Shown: piece by piece, positions 36,513 through 45,342 of the stretch
Layout: each line of letters starts with the position of its first letter
Numbering within the stretch: position 1 is the first letter of the stretch
DNA from: Gloeocapsa sp. PCC 7428
GTDB taxonomy: Bacteria; Cyanobacteriota; Cyanobacteriia; Cyanobacteriales; Chroococcidiopsidaceae
Direction of reading: 5' to 3'
Assembly: GCF_000317555.1 (NCBI RefSeq)
Contig: NC_019745.1
Span: 5,212,001 to 5,276,000 of the forward strand
DNA length: 64,000 nucleotides
The notes under the pieces: model-generated
Told to the model about the DNA's origin: nothing
The model's database searches: none
Seen by the model: only the letters and a program-made list of their open reading frames with translations
Position numbers and translations under genes: made by a program

Positions 36513-37080
36513 ATGAAAAGCTCGTTTAGGAATATTATTCTCGGCGCGATTACCTTCGGTAGTGCGCTTGCGCGATCGCATTTGTCTCCACCATTATCAT
36601 TGCGGTGATGGGATATGTGCTAGCGGGCTGGAGTCTCTTAGATGCAGTGTATATGTCAGCTATCACCATTTTTGGTGTAGGCTATGGCGAAGTACGACCA
36701 ATTACCTCACCAGCACACGAGTTTTTACAATTTTGGTCATTGTCGCAGGCTACACGTCGGTAGTGTTCATCGTCGGTGGTATTGTGCAGCTGGTGATTGA
36801 TAGTAATGGCGATCGCCGACGCGAAAGCCGAAGCCAAAGGTTATTTTGTCAAACATGGCAATGCAGCAGATGAAACCATATTATACGCTGTTGGTATCCA
36901 ACGCGCTAAAGCTTTAGCGACTGTACTTCCTGATGATGCAATTAATGTCTTTTCAAACACGAAATATTGCTTGAAATCGGCGATACAGTTATTGTTATGG
37001 TACATCGTGGCGATATCCCTCAATTTGCTAAGAATTACGTATTAAAACGCGATATTAGATACCGAGGCTCGCGAAAATAA
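36513..37080 (+). pseudogene. Potassium channel / TrkA-domain protein remnant
   Basis: Pieces of one ion-channel gene are spread over all three frames: MKSSFRNIILGAITFGSALA (from 36513); then SLLDAVYMSAITIFGVGYGE, a pore helix and GYG filter (from 36572, shifted); then RVFTILVIVAGYTSVVFIVG (third frame); then GYFVKHGNAADETILYAVGI and KALATVLPDDAINVF; finally LEIGDTVIVMVHRGDIPQFA and an RCK-type C-terminus ending at TAA 37080. At least four frame changes plus a missing stretch of the RCK domain show it is dead. The DUF262 gene starts 110 bp downstream. Confidence 0.82.
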
Positions 37081-37190
37081 GAAGAGTATAGCTCATCAGC
37101 TTTTTTAGTACAAATCCATCTGGAGTTAGGCTTTATTTTTCTACCAGGCTCATTATTCTTGAATAGAATAATCTGTAATGTTGAGTCAGA

Positions 37191-38882
37191 ATGAAAGCTT
37201 CCGAAACAACACTCCGTAACTTACTAGAAGGTACTAAACAATTTCAAATTCCACTTTTTCAGCGATCGTACTCTTGGAAAAAGGAAAACTGGGAAATACT
37301 GTGGGAAGACTTAATGAGTCTCTACAGAGAAGAAATCAAAGGCTATTATTTTCTAGGCCCAATAGTAACTCAAGCTGTACCTGGTACCGCAGACGGAATT
37401 TCACCATTTGTTGTCATCGATGGACAACAACGCTTAACAACACTAACAATTATTCTAGCAGTTTTGCGAAACTATCTCAAAAAAACTGACAAAGTTATAG
37501 CAAACGAAGTTCAGGAGTTGTATTTAATTAACAAATTTAAGAAGGATAATGATATTTATAAGGTATTGCCGACACAAAGCGATCGCGAAGTTTATCAAAG
37601 CATTATTACAGCAAAAACAGTTAAAGATATAAATAAAGTAGGATTAATCTATGAAGCTTATAATTTTTTTGAAGCAAAGTTTAAAAAACCAGGGCTTGAG
37701 GACGGTAACATACTAGATCTCAACAAATTCAAAGCGATTCTTCTAGAACAAATTTTATTGGTTAATATTACCTCTGATGAGGACGATAACCCTTATCTTA
37801 TTTTTGAAAGCCTCAATAACAAAGGAGAAGAATTAAGTCAAATAGACCTGGTGCGAAATTATATTTTTATGAAAATACCTGCTCACGAACAAGAAGTGGT
37901 ATATAAAAATCTTTGGTTGCCCTTACAATCAAAATTCAAGCATTATACAGGAGATGACTTTGCCAATGAATTAACAAATGCCTTTTGGTTTTACCTGCGT
38001 AAAGATGGTAATGCGATTAGTCAAAAGGAAGTCTACAAAGCAATAAAACAAAAATTTGATTCATCTCAAGCAACTGTCATAAGTCAACTCGAAGAAATCA
38101 TTCAGTTTGCTAATTATTACTTACGCCTCAACTTTGAAAATGAAGAGCCCAATGATAGCTTAAAGCGATGGTTCAAACGACTCAAAAGGCTAGATTTTAC
38201 TACTTGTCACATATTCTTACTCAACGTATATCGAGATTATGAAGAAGGAAAAATATCGCTAGCAGAGTTTGAGCAAATTATAAGATATTTAGAGTCCTAT
38301 TTTGTCCGGCGTTGGCTAACAGGAATCTCTACTAGAGCGCTGGGTACAGTTTTCAATGATTTATATAATGATGTGAAAGAAAAAGAACCCAACAATTTAG
38401 TTGAAGGCTTACGTCAAACTCTCAGAAGCTTTAAAACTACTAAAATTTTTCCAGAAGATGCAAAATTTCGTGAAGCACTTATTCAAAACACTTTATACAG
38501 TAAAACTTCTGGACTAAATGATAGAGTTAAGCTACTACTAGAAAGTATTGAAGCCACGTTAACTAAAGAACAAGTCAATTTTGAAAATTTGAATTTAGAG
38601 CATATTATGCCTCAAACTTTAAATAAGCAATGGCAAGCAGATTTAGGTGCTAACTACAGTAAAATTCATAAAGAATGGATACATAATTTAGGTAATTTAA
38701 CACTAACAGGTTATAATTCTGAACTCTCTAATAAAAGTTTTGCTGAAAAGCGATCGCTCTTGACTGCTAGCAACGTGACCTTAAACCAGTATTTCAAAAA
38801 CATCAGCGCTTGGAACGAAGAAGAAATTAAAAAGCGTGCTGAACATTTAGCTGATATAGCCCTAAAAATTTGGGTTCGATAA
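37191..38882 (+). CDS. DUF262/DUF1524 (GmrSD-type) restriction nuclease
   Basis: 563 residues. The N-terminal DUF262 domain carries FQIPLFQRSYSWKKENWEIL and the nucleotide-site motif VIDGQQRLTT (DGQQR at 77-81). The C-terminal DUF1524 HNH-type nuclease has LEHIMPQ (about 470) and IHNLGNLTLTGYN (about 497-509). A single polypeptide with both parts corresponds to fused GmrS-GmrD type IV restriction enzymes, which cut modified phage DNA. It is AT-richer than its neighbours and sits between two halves of a split photolyase, beside a ruined channel gene, which suggests acquisition. A second DUF262 gene begins at 62708. Confidence 0.9.
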   Translation: MKASETTLRNLLEGTKQFQIPLFQRSYSWKKENWEILWEDLMSLYREEIKGYYFLGPIVTQAVPGTADGISPFVVIDGQQRLTTLTIILAVLRNYLKKTDKVIANEVQELYLINKFKKDNDIYKVLPTQSDREVYQSIITAKTVKDINKVGLIYEAYNFFEAKFKKPGLEDGNILDLNKFKAILLEQILLVNITSDEDDNPYLIFESLNNKGEELSQIDLVRNYIFMKIPAHEQEVVYKNLWLPLQSKFKHYTGDDFANELTNAFWFYLRKDGNAISQKEVYKAIKQKFDSSQATVISQLEEIIQFANYYLRLNFENEEPNDSLKRWFKRLKRLDFTTCHIFLLNVYRDYEEGKISLAEFEQIIRYLESYFVRRWLTGISTRALGTVFNDLYNDVKEKEPNNLVEGLRQTLRSFKTTKIFPEDAKFREALIQNTLYSKTSGLNDRVKLLLESIEATLTKEQVNFENLNLEHIMPQTLNKQWQADLGANYSKIHKEWIHNLGNLTLTGYNSELSNKSFAEKRSLLTASNVTLNQYFKNISAWNEEEIKKRAEHLADIALKIWVR

Positions 38883-38959
38883 GTTCATTAACATAGCAAT
38901 TATGCACTTCTCTTCACTAGCCACTAGTCACTCATTACGAATCACTCTTTCACTTCCTC

Positions 38960-39820
38960 CTAACTCCTAACTCGTCGCCCCTTTTTCCCCCGTTGCCAAC
39001 TTTGACTACCACGGTTGTTACTAAACTCTCCTTTAGGAAACAACCGTTGCTCTAACTCTTCATAACTGCCTTCAAAGTCACAACTACCATATAAAGGACA
39101 TTGACGACAATACACTCCTTCGGTGTAGCGTTCTAAATTCTCGCGATTGAAATAATACGGCTTATGACTAAAAGTACTTGCAACCCACTGCCATGACATA
39201 TTATTACTCGCTGGATCGCCGTCTAAAAGATGTTCTAAAAACCACTTTGCGCCAGTTTGCCAACGCACACGCCGCCAATGCACAATGTATGCTGCTAGCC
39301 ACATCCGCATATGATTATGTAAATAGCCAATTTCCCTTAAATCGCGGCTAAAGCTATCGATGCACACCCGTTTACTCGTTCCATGCGCAATATCTTCGGG
39401 TAATTCTTGTTGATATTCTTCTACTTTGTAGCCAGTTTTATAAGGTTCTTGATCTTCCCAAATACCATTACCTAACTTGACATACAATCGCTGCCAATAA
39501 TCACGCCAACCTAGTTCATTAATGAGTTTTGTTGCTTCATCTTGATGTTTCACTTTTTGCAAAACATAGTCTCGAATTTCAGCTAAACTGAGAACTCCAT
39601 AACGAATATATGGTGAAAGCTTTGTCACTGCACCTGTTAAAAAATTTCGCGATTTAGTATACTGGGCTGCATCGACTTTTTCTAATGCTGTTTCTGCGGC
39701 TTTTCGTCCTCCCACAATTTGAGAAATATGATTGTCACGTGCTGCTTCTGGGAATTGTTCGCGTAAGTAGGCAACTAACTCATCACGGCTAGCGAATTCA
39801 CGCTGCATATTTTTGCTCAT
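38960..39820 (-). CDS. Photolyase FAD-binding domain protein, stand-alone
   Basis: 286 residues covering only the helical FAD domain of the photolyase/cryptochrome family: LSPYIRYGVLS near 68, LGWRDYWQRLY near 103, LREIGYLHNHMRMWLAAYI near 161 and LDGDPASNNMSWQWVASTFS near 199. The substrate and antenna half is encoded separately at 35967-36383. Cysteines at 153, 238, 241 and 247 (CIDS, and C-x2-C-x5-C in YCRQCPLYGSC) could hold an Fe-S cluster, as in bacterial FeS photolyases. The last residues (RRVRS) and stop come from an AGTTAGG heptamer repeat. Confidence 0.82.
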   Translation of the reverse strand: MSKNMQREFASRDELVAYLREQFPEAARDNHISQIVGGRKAAETALEKVDAAQYTKSRNFLTGAVTKLSPYIRYGVLSLAEIRDYVLQKVKHQDEATKLINELGWRDYWQRLYVKLGNGIWEDQEPYKTGYKVEEYQQELPEDIAHGTSKRVCIDSFSRDLREIGYLHNHMRMWLAAYIVHWRRVRWQTGAKWFLEHLLDGDPASNNMSWQWVASTFSHKPYYFNRENLERYTEGVYCRQCPLYGSCDFEGSYEELEQRLFPKGEFSNNRGSQSWQRGKKGRRVRS

Positions 39821-39934
39821 TTCAACTATGTCTTCTATAATTTAAATATCAATACTTAGTTAATTTTCAGATGTACATAACATACTCTTTAAAAGATAAC
39901 ACAACTTAAGATAATATTTTTTCTTGTCAAGAAA

Positions 39935-40564
39935 ATGATTCAAGTTATTCAATCTCGTAATATTGGCATTGCTTACTTAGAGGAAAAGTTTGGTCTTCAA
40001 CTCTCTAATGAAGAACAATTCTTTGCAGAATGCTTATTAGAACACTATGTAGAACCTAATGAGCAAGAAAAATGCTATCTAAATAGAGTAAAATCAAACT
40101 ACTTAAATCTGGCTAAACAACGTCCGATTTCTGAAGAATTGGTAAAAATGGTAGTGTTATCACCATTACTTGATTTGGCAGGTTTTTATCGTCCTCCTTT
40201 TTATGTAGAAACTGAAGAATCTATAGAAATCAGACAAGAAGATGAAGGAGAAGTTGTAAAAGGTAAAATTGATGTCTTAGTTTTAAAGCAACAGTTTTGG
40301 TTACTTGTTATTGAATCAAAGAGTACTGTATTTTCTTTGTATATAGCAATATCGCAAGCTCTAGCTTATATGCTAAGCAGCCCATATCCAGAAAATCCGG
40401 TATTCGGATTAGTTACAAACGGTAGTGAATTTATATTTCTCAAGCTTCTTAAACAAGACATTCTTCAGTATGCACTATCTGAGCAGTTGACGCTGCTTAA
40501 GCGTGAAAATGAGTTATATAAAGTTCTCGGTATATTGAAAAATATAAGACAAGTATTAAGTTAG
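39935..40564 (+). CDS. PD-(D/E)xK nuclease-like protein (HsdR N-terminal type)
   Basis: 209 residues. The core GKIDVLVLKQQFWLLVIESK (about 109-129) gives the D-x(n)-ExK motif of restriction-type nucleases, flanked by helices and VFGLVTNGSEFIFLKL near 158, as in the N-terminal domain of type I restriction R subunits. No helicase domain, methylase or specificity gene is present, so it is not a complete type I system; such short copies are common in cyanobacteria and their role is unknown. Its stop is five bases before the cysteine desulfurase ATG, so the pair is probably co-translated. Confidence 0.78.
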   Translation: MIQVIQSRNIGIAYLEEKFGLQLSNEEQFFAECLLEHYVEPNEQEKCYLNRVKSNYLNLAKQRPISEELVKMVVLSPLLDLAGFYRPPFYVETEESIEIRQEDEGEVVKGKIDVLVLKQQFWLLVIESKSTVFSLYIAISQALAYMLSSPYPENPVFGLVTNGSEFIFLKLLKQDILQYALSEQLTLLKRENELYKVLGILKNIRQVLS

Positions 40565-40569
40565 GAAAT

Positions 40570-41736
40570 ATGGTTCATCGCCCGATTTATTTAGATAACC
40601 ATGCAACTACGCCTGTAGATGAGCGTGTGTTAGTCGCAATGTTACCATACTTTACAGAACGCTTTGGCAATCCATCGAGCACAAGTCATCTTTATGGTTG
40701 GGAAGCAGAGGCGGCGGTTAAACAAGCACGGAATATTTTAGCAGAGGCGATCGCTGCAACACCCGAAGAAATTATCTTTACTAGCGGGGCGACAGAGGCG
40801 AATAATTTAGCGATTAAAGGAGTTGCTGAAGCTTACTTTCAAAAAGGGCGGCATATTATTACGGTACAAACCGAACATAATGCAGTGCTTGACCCGTGTG
40901 AGTATTTGCGATCGCTTGGTTTTGAAATCACATTGTTACCAGTACAAAACGACGGATTAATCGATTTAACTGAATTAGAAACAGCATTTCGCCCTGATAC
41001 GGTATTAGTTTCTGTGATGACGGCAAATAATGAAATTGGCGTGTTGCAGCCTTTGGCAGAAATTGGGCAAATGTGCCGCGATCGCAATGTTCTATTTCAC
41101 ACTGATGCTGCGCAAGCAATTGGTAAAATTCCGCTAGATGTGCAGGCGATGAAAATTGATTTATTATCAATGACTGCACACAAGGTTTATGGCCCTAAAG
41201 GTATTGGCGCATTATACGTACGGCGGCGCAATCCTAGAGTCCAACTTGCGCCACAGTTACACGGTGGGGGACACGAACGCGGAATGCGATCGGGAACCTT
41301 GTATCCACCGCAGATTGTTGGATTCGCGAAGGCGGTAGAAATTGCCTTAGCCGAACAAGCAACGGAAACACAGCGCTTGACAATGTTAAGGGATAAGTTG
41401 TGGCAAAAGTTGAGTCAAGTTCCTGGAATTCACCTAAATGGGCATCCTACGCAAAGATTACCAGGAAATTTGAATATCTCGGTTGAGGGTGTGGATGGTG
41501 CAGCGCTGTTACTCGGATTGCAGCCTGTGATGGCGGTTTCTTCAGGTGCGGCGTGTTCTTCGGCAAAAATTGCACCTTCGCACGTTTTGATGGCGTTGGG
41601 ACATTCTGAAACCTTAGCTTATGCGTCGGTTCGGTTTGGAATTGGACGATTTAATACCGAGGAGGAAATTGAGCGCGTGGGAGAATATGCGATCGCAACG
41701 ATTGCGAGTTTGCGTCAGCAGGCGATGATGGTGTAA
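40570..41736 (+). CDS. Cysteine desulfurase, NifS/IscS family
   Basis: 388 residues. A class V PLP enzyme that takes sulfur from cysteine for Fe-S clusters, thiolation or cofactors. Seen: IYLDNHATTPVDERV at the start, the PLP lysine in MTAHKVYGPKG (K205) and the persulfide Cys in SSGAACSSAKIAPSHVL (C329), close behind which no long insertion is present, so it belongs to the NifS/IscS rather than SufS group. TTAGGAAAT overlaps the stop codon of the upstream nuclease-like gene and serves as its ribosome site. That coupling is unusual and might mean a shared job, or merely read-through. Confidence 0.93.
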   Translation: MVHRPIYLDNHATTPVDERVLVAMLPYFTERFGNPSSTSHLYGWEAEAAVKQARNILAEAIAATPEEIIFTSGATEANNLAIKGVAEAYFQKGRHIITVQTEHNAVLDPCEYLRSLGFEITLLPVQNDGLIDLTELETAFRPDTVLVSVMTANNEIGVLQPLAEIGQMCRDRNVLFHTDAAQAIGKIPLDVQAMKIDLLSMTAHKVYGPKGIGALYVRRRNPRVQLAPQLHGGGHERGMRSGTLYPPQIVGFAKAVEIALAEQATETQRLTMLRDKLWQKLSQVPGIHLNGHPTQRLPGNLNISVEGVDGAALLLGLQPVMAVSSGAACSSAKIAPSHVLMALGHSETLAYASVRFGIGRFNTEEEIERVGEYAIATIASLRQQAMMV

Positions 41737-41768
41737 CGAACCACAGAGACGCAAAGGACACAAAGGAT
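41737..41768. repeat. Dispersed intergenic repeat, ACCACAGAG type, copy 2
   Basis: CGAACCACAGAGACGCAAAG followed by GACACAAAGGATTT fills exactly the 32 bp between the stop codons of two convergent genes. The other copy is at 2748-2789. Confidence 0.7.
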
Positions 41769-42782
41769 TTAGAGCCATTGAGGGGGGGTTGGTAGGGTGG
41801 CGTAGAGTTGTTTGAGTTTTTTGATGTCGTGGTGGAACCAGGTTTGTAGCCAGTGATTGTAGGCTTGAGTGACGATGTTTTCGGGTTGTGTGTGGTTGAG
41901 AATTTGGGTAATCATGTGTCCTGCCATCATACCGGACATAATGGCTTTGAGGACACCGTGGGAAGCGGCTGGATCGAGTACGGATGCTGCATCGCCAACG
42001 AGGAAGTAACCTTTACCTGCTGGCTGTTCGACGATGCGCCAGGTGACGTCGGCGGCGTTGGTTTTAATGAGTTGCAGTTGGGCTTCTGGGGGAATCCAGT
42101 GTTTATCGATGGGTTGGTTGAAGGATAGTCGCGTCCATTGATACAGTTGAGGGCGTACTTGGGCTGTCCATGTCCAACCTTGATTATCTGCGGCGATCGC
42201 GGGTGAAGATTGGGAAACTCCTGTAGCGTAACCGTAGCGGGCAATTAAACGCGGGCTATAGTACGTAATTGGTAATTTTAATTGACGCGCTAGCCAGTGG
42301 TGACTACCAGTTGCATCAACAACAAAGGTTGCATATAAAGCGCCCAGCGATGTTTTTACACCTACAACTCGATTGGCACGTAGAAGTAGTGCTTTAGCAC
42401 CGCAGGGTTGTCGTACTTTAACTCCTAACTTTTTAGCATGGTTGAGTAAAGCAGCATCAAAATCAGCACGCCATATCTGAAAACCACGCCATACCTCTGC
42501 ATCATCTTGACCAAAGCGGACAAATTGCGATCGCGCCCATTGCACCCAAATTCCTGGATGACGTAGTAAGTCAGGAGTTAATGTTTGTTCAGCAACGCCG
42601 AGTTGTTGTAGTAAAGGTTCAATTCCTGGGTGCAGTGTTTCTCCAGGGCGATCGCGCGGAAATTGTTCGCGTTCAACAATTGTGACATCAAGTCCAGCTT
42701 GAGCGCATTGTATCGCGGTTGCTGTGCCTGCGGGTCCCGCACCGAGAATGAGTACATCAATTGTTTCTTCAGATCGGTTCAT
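41769..42782 (-). CDS. FAD-dependent oxidoreductase, LodB/GoxB-like
   Basis: 337 residues. FAD-binding loop VLILGAGPAGTATAIQCAQ at residues 9-27, ERE near 36, VVDATGSHHWLARQL near 155, and GYFLVGDAASVLDPAASHGV near 265 followed by AIMSGMMAGHM. The last segment is characteristic of the halogenase-like flavoproteins LodB and GoxB, which mature the cysteine tryptophylquinone cofactor of their partner oxidases. It lacks the Trp-halogenase lysine and WxWxIP context as far as can be seen. It lies 100 bp downstream of the 756-residue gene, its likely partner. Confidence 0.75.
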   Translation of the reverse strand: MNRSEETIDVLILGAGPAGTATAIQCAQAGLDVTIVEREQFPRDRPGETLHPGIEPLLQQLGVAEQTLTPDLLRHPGIWVQWARSQFVRFGQDDAEVWRGFQIWRADFDAALLNHAKKLGVKVRQPCGAKALLLRANRVVGVKTSLGALYATFVVDATGSHHWLARQLKLPITYYSPRLIARYGYATGVSQSSPAIAADNQGWTWTAQVRPQLYQWTRLSFNQPIDKHWIPPEAQLQLIKTNAADVTWRIVEQPAGKGYFLVGDAASVLDPAASHGVLKAIMSGMMAGHMITQILNHTQPENIVTQAYNHWLQTWFHHDIKKLKQLYATLPTPPQWL

Positions 42783-42844
42783 TGAAAATCATGCATGAAT
42801 CGTAGATGTCCTCTGCACACTTTTTATTAAAAGTTTTAGCAATC

Positions 42845-42895
42845 AGTCCACAAAGGTGGACTTCGTTTGTCTAGCAGTGAATTTATTCGCTAAGC
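42845..42895. repeat. Dispersed double-hairpin repeat, copy B
   Basis: AGTCCAC-AAAG-GTGGACT is a perfect 7-bp stem with a 4-base loop, followed by a TAGC linker and GTGAATTTATTCGC, a second short hairpin. The distal end supplies the last codons (LSE) and TAA of the minus-strand 756-residue gene (stop at 42883-42885). Related copies: 17057-17106 and 34081-34132. Confidence 0.8.
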
Positions 42896-45153
42896 ATTGA
42901 TACACATCGAAATTCACCGTCGTCTTGTTGCCAACACAAAGTATCTTGCGTTATTTGACACGTGAAACGATTTCGCACGCGCAGACGTTTGCGGCGGACA
43001 TCGTTGGTAATTTGTTCGCTTCCTTGAACTGTGGCAAATACGTATAAATAGCCGGAACCTTGCAATGTCGATCGGGCGCGATCGCTTCTTTGTGTCCAAT
43101 CGGCAATTTTTTCCGCAGCGACGAGTAACAATTGAGTCGTACTGACTGTATCATTTGGCGGTAACTCGCGAATGCAAAAGCGTAAGGCTTCCATACGTCG
43201 AATGAGTTCTGCACTGTCTACCTGCGCAAGTTCTGATACGCGGATTTGCCCTGCAAGCGTATTAGAAATATAATCAGAGCGGTCTTTATTCGCAAAATTG
43301 ACAAACAATCCATCAAAGTCTTCAAAAAATGGACCATACTCGCCATCCCATCCTTTTTGTGCGGTGACTTCTCCAGCTTTCACGCGGGGATGCTGTGGAT
43401 GATAACCAAGTTCGCTATCGAGTAAAGGTAATGCTGTCGGTACAGAAAGAATCGCGAAAGTCCGTGCAGCATCAGGCGCTACCGCAGGCCAAAATGAATT
43501 TAGCGCCGCACAAAGTTTAGCATCTTCAGGAAAAGGACTACCCAAGCCATAAGCTGCGTAGAAGTTTCCTCGGCGATCTTGTCCTAAAGAAACATCCCAG
43601 CCAGGGGCAAAAACATTAGAAGCTGCATCAGGAAGAAAACTAACTAAGCTATCAGGTTGAAAGAGTTCGGGTAAATCAGTAGTACGAGGTGCGCTACCAA
43701 CAATTGCAGCGATCGCCGTTTCGTCGCGTTGAAAGGCTTTCGTCTCACTATCTGGTAAAGGTAAATCTGGATTTGGCGGTTGTCTTCCTTCGGATAAGGG
43801 CGATGGTCCTCCTTGATTAAAGTGATCGCGTAAAGTTGGTAAAAAGTTATCTACCCACCGTTCAATTGCAATTTGATCTGCAAGCGGAAAGAAATCTGGT
43901 GCAGTGACTAAAGAATACGCTGGACGTACAGCCAGATTTCTCGATAAACCATTCACGTTGACACTAATGCAACCATCACACGAATTATCGCTAAAGTGTG
44001 CGGCTTCATACCCTCCTTGGGCAAGAAATTGTAAAAATTCGTCTTCTGAGGCAATTTCTTTATTCAAATCAACTAATTTTTGCTCGCCTGTCGCACTTGT
44101 TTCTACCAAATGTCGCATATTGACGTATTCCGGTGCTTCTCGCCCTCGACCATTTGCGGCAATTTGGTAAGATGTCCAAAATCGATTGTTGAAGTTTTCT
44201 GGTGGTACCTGAAATCGAACAATTTCATCACGATTGCTTACAGAATTTCGCTGTGTTGAGGTATAAACTAACTGTGGCGTTGGCTGCGGTACGAGTAAAA
44301 CTGAGGCGTTGACAGATTGTAATTCTACCAAGTCACGCGAACTATGCGAATCGCGGACAAATGGCGCTTGATTAATATCAAATCCATCTAAAACAGGAAT
44401 TCCACCATGCGTATGTACGCGCTGTAGTTTCTCATTGCGATGATATTCGAGAAACTCTAGGGTGATATTGACATCGCGCAAGCATTCATCACCAGGAAAT
44501 AATTTATGTATAGGAAACAGAAATTGCTGTGTGCGATCGCCTGATTGTTCTTCTAAAATGGCATCCTCAGCACTCAAAAGACGTTCTTCCGCCAGAAAAG
44601 CTGCATAACGTGCAGGCATTACCGCAAGGCGATGGTCTTCAGATTCTACCCAAAAACTACGTCGAAAGGCACTATAATTTGCCGCAGTTGTCCCCACCCG
44701 CGCAACTCCAGTACGCGAAAATGCCATATCTGCATGAATTCTATGCGGACTCCGTGCAGCAATACGATACTGATACGCAAAGACTGCAATAACTGCGTTA
44801 GGAAAATCGGCTAGACGACGATTCGTGAGACTATAGATGTAGTTTTCGATCGCATCCAACTCTGCCAAAGTCGGATAAGTTTCAGAGTTATTACCTGTAG
44901 GATGCACCGCTGAACTTGCCAAAGCGTGATATAACAAACTGCGTGCAGGGCTTCCTGGTTCGATACCGCGAATTCCATCGGATGCAAAGTCGGTAAATCC
45001 TGCAAGAGTGCGATCAATTGAGGGTAATTCTTTTGCAAGTTCTTGCTGTAAGTCAGTTGCAGTAATATCTAAACCATGTTGTAAAAGTAAGTCTCGCCAT
45101 CCTTGAGACGCTAGGCGATCGCAAACTTGTTTTACTTCATCAATTAAAGCCAT
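42883..45153 (-). CDS. Large protein of unknown function, possibly quinoprotein-like (LodA context)
   Basis: 756 residues, no signal peptide. Not securely assigned. Features seen: GIEPGSPARSLLYHALAS at 63-80, RTGVARVGTTAANY at 147-160, CDGC at 392-395, RPAYSLVTAPDFFPLADQ at 410-427, APGWDVSLG at 516-524, and KLCAALNSFWPAVAPDAART at 546-565. The GVARVG element and a W...C...(F)WP...PD run recall LodA-type cysteine-tryptophylquinone oxidases, and the next gene is LodB/GoxB-like. The overall sequence is otherwise unlike LodA, so this is a hypothesis. Upstream in the same direction is a heme peroxidase gene. Its last codons lie in a dispersed repeat. Confidence 0.6.
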   Translation of the reverse strand: MALIDEVKQVCDRLASQGWRDLLLQHGLDITATDLQQELAKELPSIDRTLAGFTDFASDGIRGIEPGSPARSLLYHALASSAVHPTGNNSETYPTLAELDAIENYIYSLTNRRLADFPNAVIAVFAYQYRIAARSPHRIHADMAFSRTGVARVGTTAANYSAFRRSFWVESEDHRLAVMPARYAAFLAEERLLSAEDAILEEQSGDRTQQFLFPIHKLFPGDECLRDVNITLEFLEYHRNEKLQRVHTHGGIPVLDGFDINQAPFVRDSHSSRDLVELQSVNASVLLVPQPTPQLVYTSTQRNSVSNRDEIVRFQVPPENFNNRFWTSYQIAANGRGREAPEYVNMRHLVETSATGEQKLVDLNKEIASEDEFLQFLAQGGYEAAHFSDNSCDGCISVNVNGLSRNLAVRPAYSLVTAPDFFPLADQIAIERWVDNFLPTLRDHFNQGGPSPLSEGRQPPNPDLPLPDSETKAFQRDETAIAAIVGSAPRTTDLPELFQPDSLVSFLPDAASNVFAPGWDVSLGQDRRGNFYAAYGLGSPFPEDAKLCAALNSFWPAVAPDAARTFAILSVPTALPLLDSELGYHPQHPRVKAGEVTAQKGWDGEYGPFFEDFDGLFVNFANKDRSDYISNTLAGQIRVSELAQVDSAELIRRMEALRFCIRELPPNDTVSTTQLLLVAAEKIADWTQRSDRARSTLQGSGYLYVFATVQGSEQITNDVRRKRLRVRNRFTCQITQDTLCWQQDDGEFRCVSMLSE

Positions 45154-45342
45154 ACTGTTTCTCCAATCTGCTGTCTTAAACGCTCATTTCTTGCTTTACA
45201 GAAGTTCTTTTTTTGTACAGTTTTTAGCAATGCTGCCAAATTTTGGATATTACTCATAATGATGAGACATTGCATTTGTTGAAGAAAGAGCAGGGTCAAG
45301 AGGGAATTTACCCTACTCTTTGCTCTAATGTTGAGCGCTTAA

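Noticed and set aside
37191-38882. DUF262/DUF1524 gene considered part of a BREX or type I restriction locus
   Set aside because: No methyltransferase, PglX, BrxC or specificity gene is present nearby; it is better described as a stand-alone GmrSD-type enzyme.
39935-41736. Nuclease-like gene plus cysteine desulfurase considered as a dnd phosphorothioation locus
   Set aside because: No dndB, C, D or E is present, and the desulfurase has ordinary NifS/IscS features.
42883-45153. Firm annotation of the 756-residue protein as a LodA-type oxidase
   Set aside because: Only short motifs and the LodB-like neighbour support it; the N-terminal third does not follow LodA and the cofactor residues cannot be placed, so it is left as a hypothesis.
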